From Bacillota bacterium (GTDB lineage Bacteria > Bacillota > Clostridia > Peptostreptococcales > Anaerovoracaceae), in the NCBI GenBank assembly GCA_017386805.1, contig JAFOGM010000225.1, positions 1 to 6,900 on the forward strand: a DNA stretch of 6,900 bases, read 5' to 3'. A model generated the notes under the pieces. That model was not told where the DNA came from. It did no database searches and saw only the letters and a list, made by a program, of their open reading frames with translations. The position numbers were made by a program, and so were the translations under genes. Below, piece after piece: positions 5,782 to 6,900 of the stretch (its first letter is position 1; each line of letters starts with the position of its first letter).

Positions 5782-6393
5782 TTATTCCGCAGCTTCCACT
5801 GCATTTCTTTCCTGTAACAACCGTTCCAGTTCACGGAGTGCATTGGCTCTGTGGCTGATGTGGTTCTTTTCTTCGGAGGTCAGTTCCGCAAAGGTCTTTC
5901 GGAATCCTTCCGGAACGAACAGGGGGTCATAACCAAAGCCGTTTTCACCCTTTTCCTCGAACATGATGTGGCCGCGTACTTCACCGCGGGCTACTAACTT
6001 GGTTCCGTCCGGATAGACCATGGTGATTACGGAAACGAACTTTGCTGTTCTCTGTTCCATGGGAACGTCGGATAACACAGCCAGAAGCTTCACATTGTTC
6101 TTGGCATCGTTTCCATCTTCGCCTGCATAGCGCGCAGAGTACACGCCGGGCGCTCCGCCCAGGGCATCCACCATCAGGCCGGAATCGTCGGCAATGGTGA
6201 TCTTACCGCAGGCTTCCATGATGGCTCTCGCCTTCTTTTCGGAGTTCTCTTCAAAGGTTTCGCCGTCTTCTTCCACTTCAAAGTCCGGAACACCGGCATC
6301 CTTTCTGGAGATGATCTCCATTCCGAACAGCTTGGTGATCGCCGAAATTTCTTCGATTTTATGTTTGTTCTGAGTCGCAGCTACGATGATCAT
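5782..6393 (-). CDS. rdgB: XTP/dITP diphosphatase (RdgB/HAM1 family)
   Basis: This 203-residue Mg-dependent pyrophosphatase hydrolyses dITP, dXTP and ITP to the monophosphates and keeps deaminated purines out of DNA and RNA. Family motifs in order are ATQNKHKIEE (6-15, triphosphate and base contacts), FEEN (47-50), ADDSGLMVDALGGAPGVYSARYAG (68-91, with the catalytic acidic DD at 69-70), GFGYDPLF (152-159) and the C-terminal SHRANAL (180-186, base recognition). Length is normal for the family (about 195-205). The ATG at 6393 is chosen because GGGAGG (6401-6406) lies 7 nt before it. An in-frame TTG at 6417 would add eight residues that the family lacks and that overlap the ribosome site. It follows rph after 27 nt, an arrangement common in Firmicutes, so the two are likely co-transcribed from a promoter beyond the right edge. 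Confidence 0.95.
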   Translation of the reverse strand: MIIVAATQNKHKIEEISAITKLFGMEIISRKDAGVPDFEVEEDGETFEENSEKKARAIMEACGKITIADDSGLMVDALGGAPGVYSARYAGEDGNDAKNNVKLLAVLSDVPMEQRTAKFVSVITMVYPDGTKLVARGEVRGHIMFEEKGENGFGYDPLFVPEGFRKTFAELTSEEKNHISHRANALRELERLLQERNAVEAAE

Positions 6394-6400
6394 AGTTCTT

Positions 6401-6406
6401 CCTCCC
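6401..6406 (-). promoter_or_regulatory. Ribosome binding site that decides the rdgB start
   Basis: GGGAGG on the - strand lies 7 nt upstream of the ATG at 6393. It rules in this ATG over the in-frame TTG at 6417, which would place the ribosome site inside the coding sequence. Confidence 0.85.
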
Positions 6407-6420
6407 GTCTTTCTCAAGAC

Positions 6421-6900
6421 CTACAGTTCGCCGATGATTTCCTTCTGAGCCTTACACAGTTCTTCGCAGCCCTTCTTTGCCAGAGCTACCAGACCAACCA
6501 TTTCCTCTGCAGTGAAGGGTGCTTCTTCGCCGGTACCCTGCAGTTCCACAAAACGACCGTCGTCGGTCATGATCACGTTCATATCCACCTGTGCTCTGGA
6601 GTCTTCTTCGTAGCACAGATCCAGCATCAGCTGATCCGCAACCTTACCTACGCTGACAGCGGACAGGAAGCTGGTAATGGGGACTTCCTGGATCAGACCA
6701 TCTGCCTTCAGCTTCTTCATAGACTGAACCATAGCCACGAACGCACCGGTGATGGATGCGGTTCTGGTACCGCCGTCGGCCTGGATCACGTCGCAGTCGA
6801 TGTAGATGCTGCGTTCACCCAGCTTTTCCAGATCCACAACGGAACGCAGAGAACGTCCGATCAGTCTCTGGATCTCGGTACTTCTTCCATCCTTCTTTAC
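6421..6900 (-). CDS. rph: Ribonuclease PH, N-terminal part beyond the right edge
   Basis: This is the C-terminal 159 residues of RNase PH, the phosphorolytic 3'-5' exonuclease that trims tRNA 3' extensions as a ring-shaped hexamer. The frame stays open to base 6900, so about 85-100 residues and the start are outside the window. Fragment residues show GRSTEIQRLIGRSLRS (5-20), DCDVIQADGGTRTASITG (35-52, phosphate-binding T45-R46), SVGK (83-86), LDLCYEEDSRAQVDMNV (93-109; D94 and D100 match the two metal-binding aspartates of the family) and ELQGTGEEAPF (119-129). It ends with a normal RNase PH C-terminus. rdgB follows after 27 nt. An internal GTG at 6837 could be mistaken for a start, but the conserved IQRLIGRSL block lies upstream of it. 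Confidence 0.95.
   Translation of the reverse strand, partial: VKKDGRSTEIQRLIGRSLRSVVDLEKLGERSIYIDCDVIQADGGTRTASITGAFVAMVQSMKKLKADGLIQEVPITSFLSAVSVGKVADQLMLDLCYEEDSRAQVDMNVIMTDDGRFVELQGTGEEAPFTAEEMVGLVALAKKGCEELCKAQKEIIGEL

Noticed and set aside
6394..6417. Upstream in-frame TTG start for rdgB
   Set aside because: The eight extra residues (MRKTGGRT) are encoded by the GGGAGG ribosome site itself and its surroundings, and the family begins with the MIIVAATQNK strand at the ATG.
6835..6837. GTG as a start of a short rph
   Set aside because: The frame continues upstream with the conserved RNase PH block EIQRLIGRSLRS, so the gene simply runs off the right edge.

Overview
The window looks like an ordinary housekeeping stretch of a Firmicutes-type (Bacillota) chromosome. 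The reasons are strong AGGAGG-type ribosome binding sites, intrinsic terminators, the rph-rdgB pair that is common in Firmicutes, a short ACT-domain SerA, an S11 D,D-carboxypeptidase with a PBP5-like C-terminal domain, and an 'archaeal-type' cofactor-independent phosphoglycerate mutase. Base composition is roughly balanced by eye in the genes and clearly AT-rich in the one regulatory intergenic region. An anaerobic clostridial or Negativicutes-like host would fit, but genus cannot be read from this sequence.

Layout: (1) 2-559, + strand, the C-terminal part of an RsmJ-like 16S rRNA methyltransferase that enters from the left edge. It ends in a bidirectional hairpin terminator (about 564-597). 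(2) 606-3284, - strand, a two-gene unit transcribed leftwards: apgM-like phosphoglycerate mutase, then, 39 nt downstream, a D-alanyl-D-alanine carboxypeptidase carrying a C-terminal membrane anchor and a charged cytoplasmic tail. (3) 3285-3451, a divergent AT-rich control region with two interleaved extended -10 promoters and a nested inverted repeat. (4) 3452-5740, + strand, serC-serA, the first two enzymes of the phosphorylated serine pathway. It ends in a second bidirectional terminator (5746-5774). (5) 5782-6900, - strand, rph (N-terminal part beyond the right edge) followed by rdgB/HAM1.

How the genes fit together: SerA oxidises 3-phosphoglycerate and SerC aminates the product to phosphoserine. 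The divergently transcribed phosphoglycerate mutase homologue would act on the same 3-phosphoglycerate pool if it is a true mutase, so the shared promoter region could balance glycolytic flux against serine synthesis. No phosphoserine phosphatase is present in the window. The remaining genes serve rRNA modification (rsmJ), tRNA 3' maturation (rph), nucleotide-pool cleaning (rdgB) and peptidoglycan trimming (dac).

I found no mobile element, CRISPR array, tRNA or rRNA gene, and no clearly new multi-gene system. The most interesting parts are the 167-bp divergent control region and the unresolved substrate of the mutase homologue. The only gene-free stretches are short (at most 167 bp).
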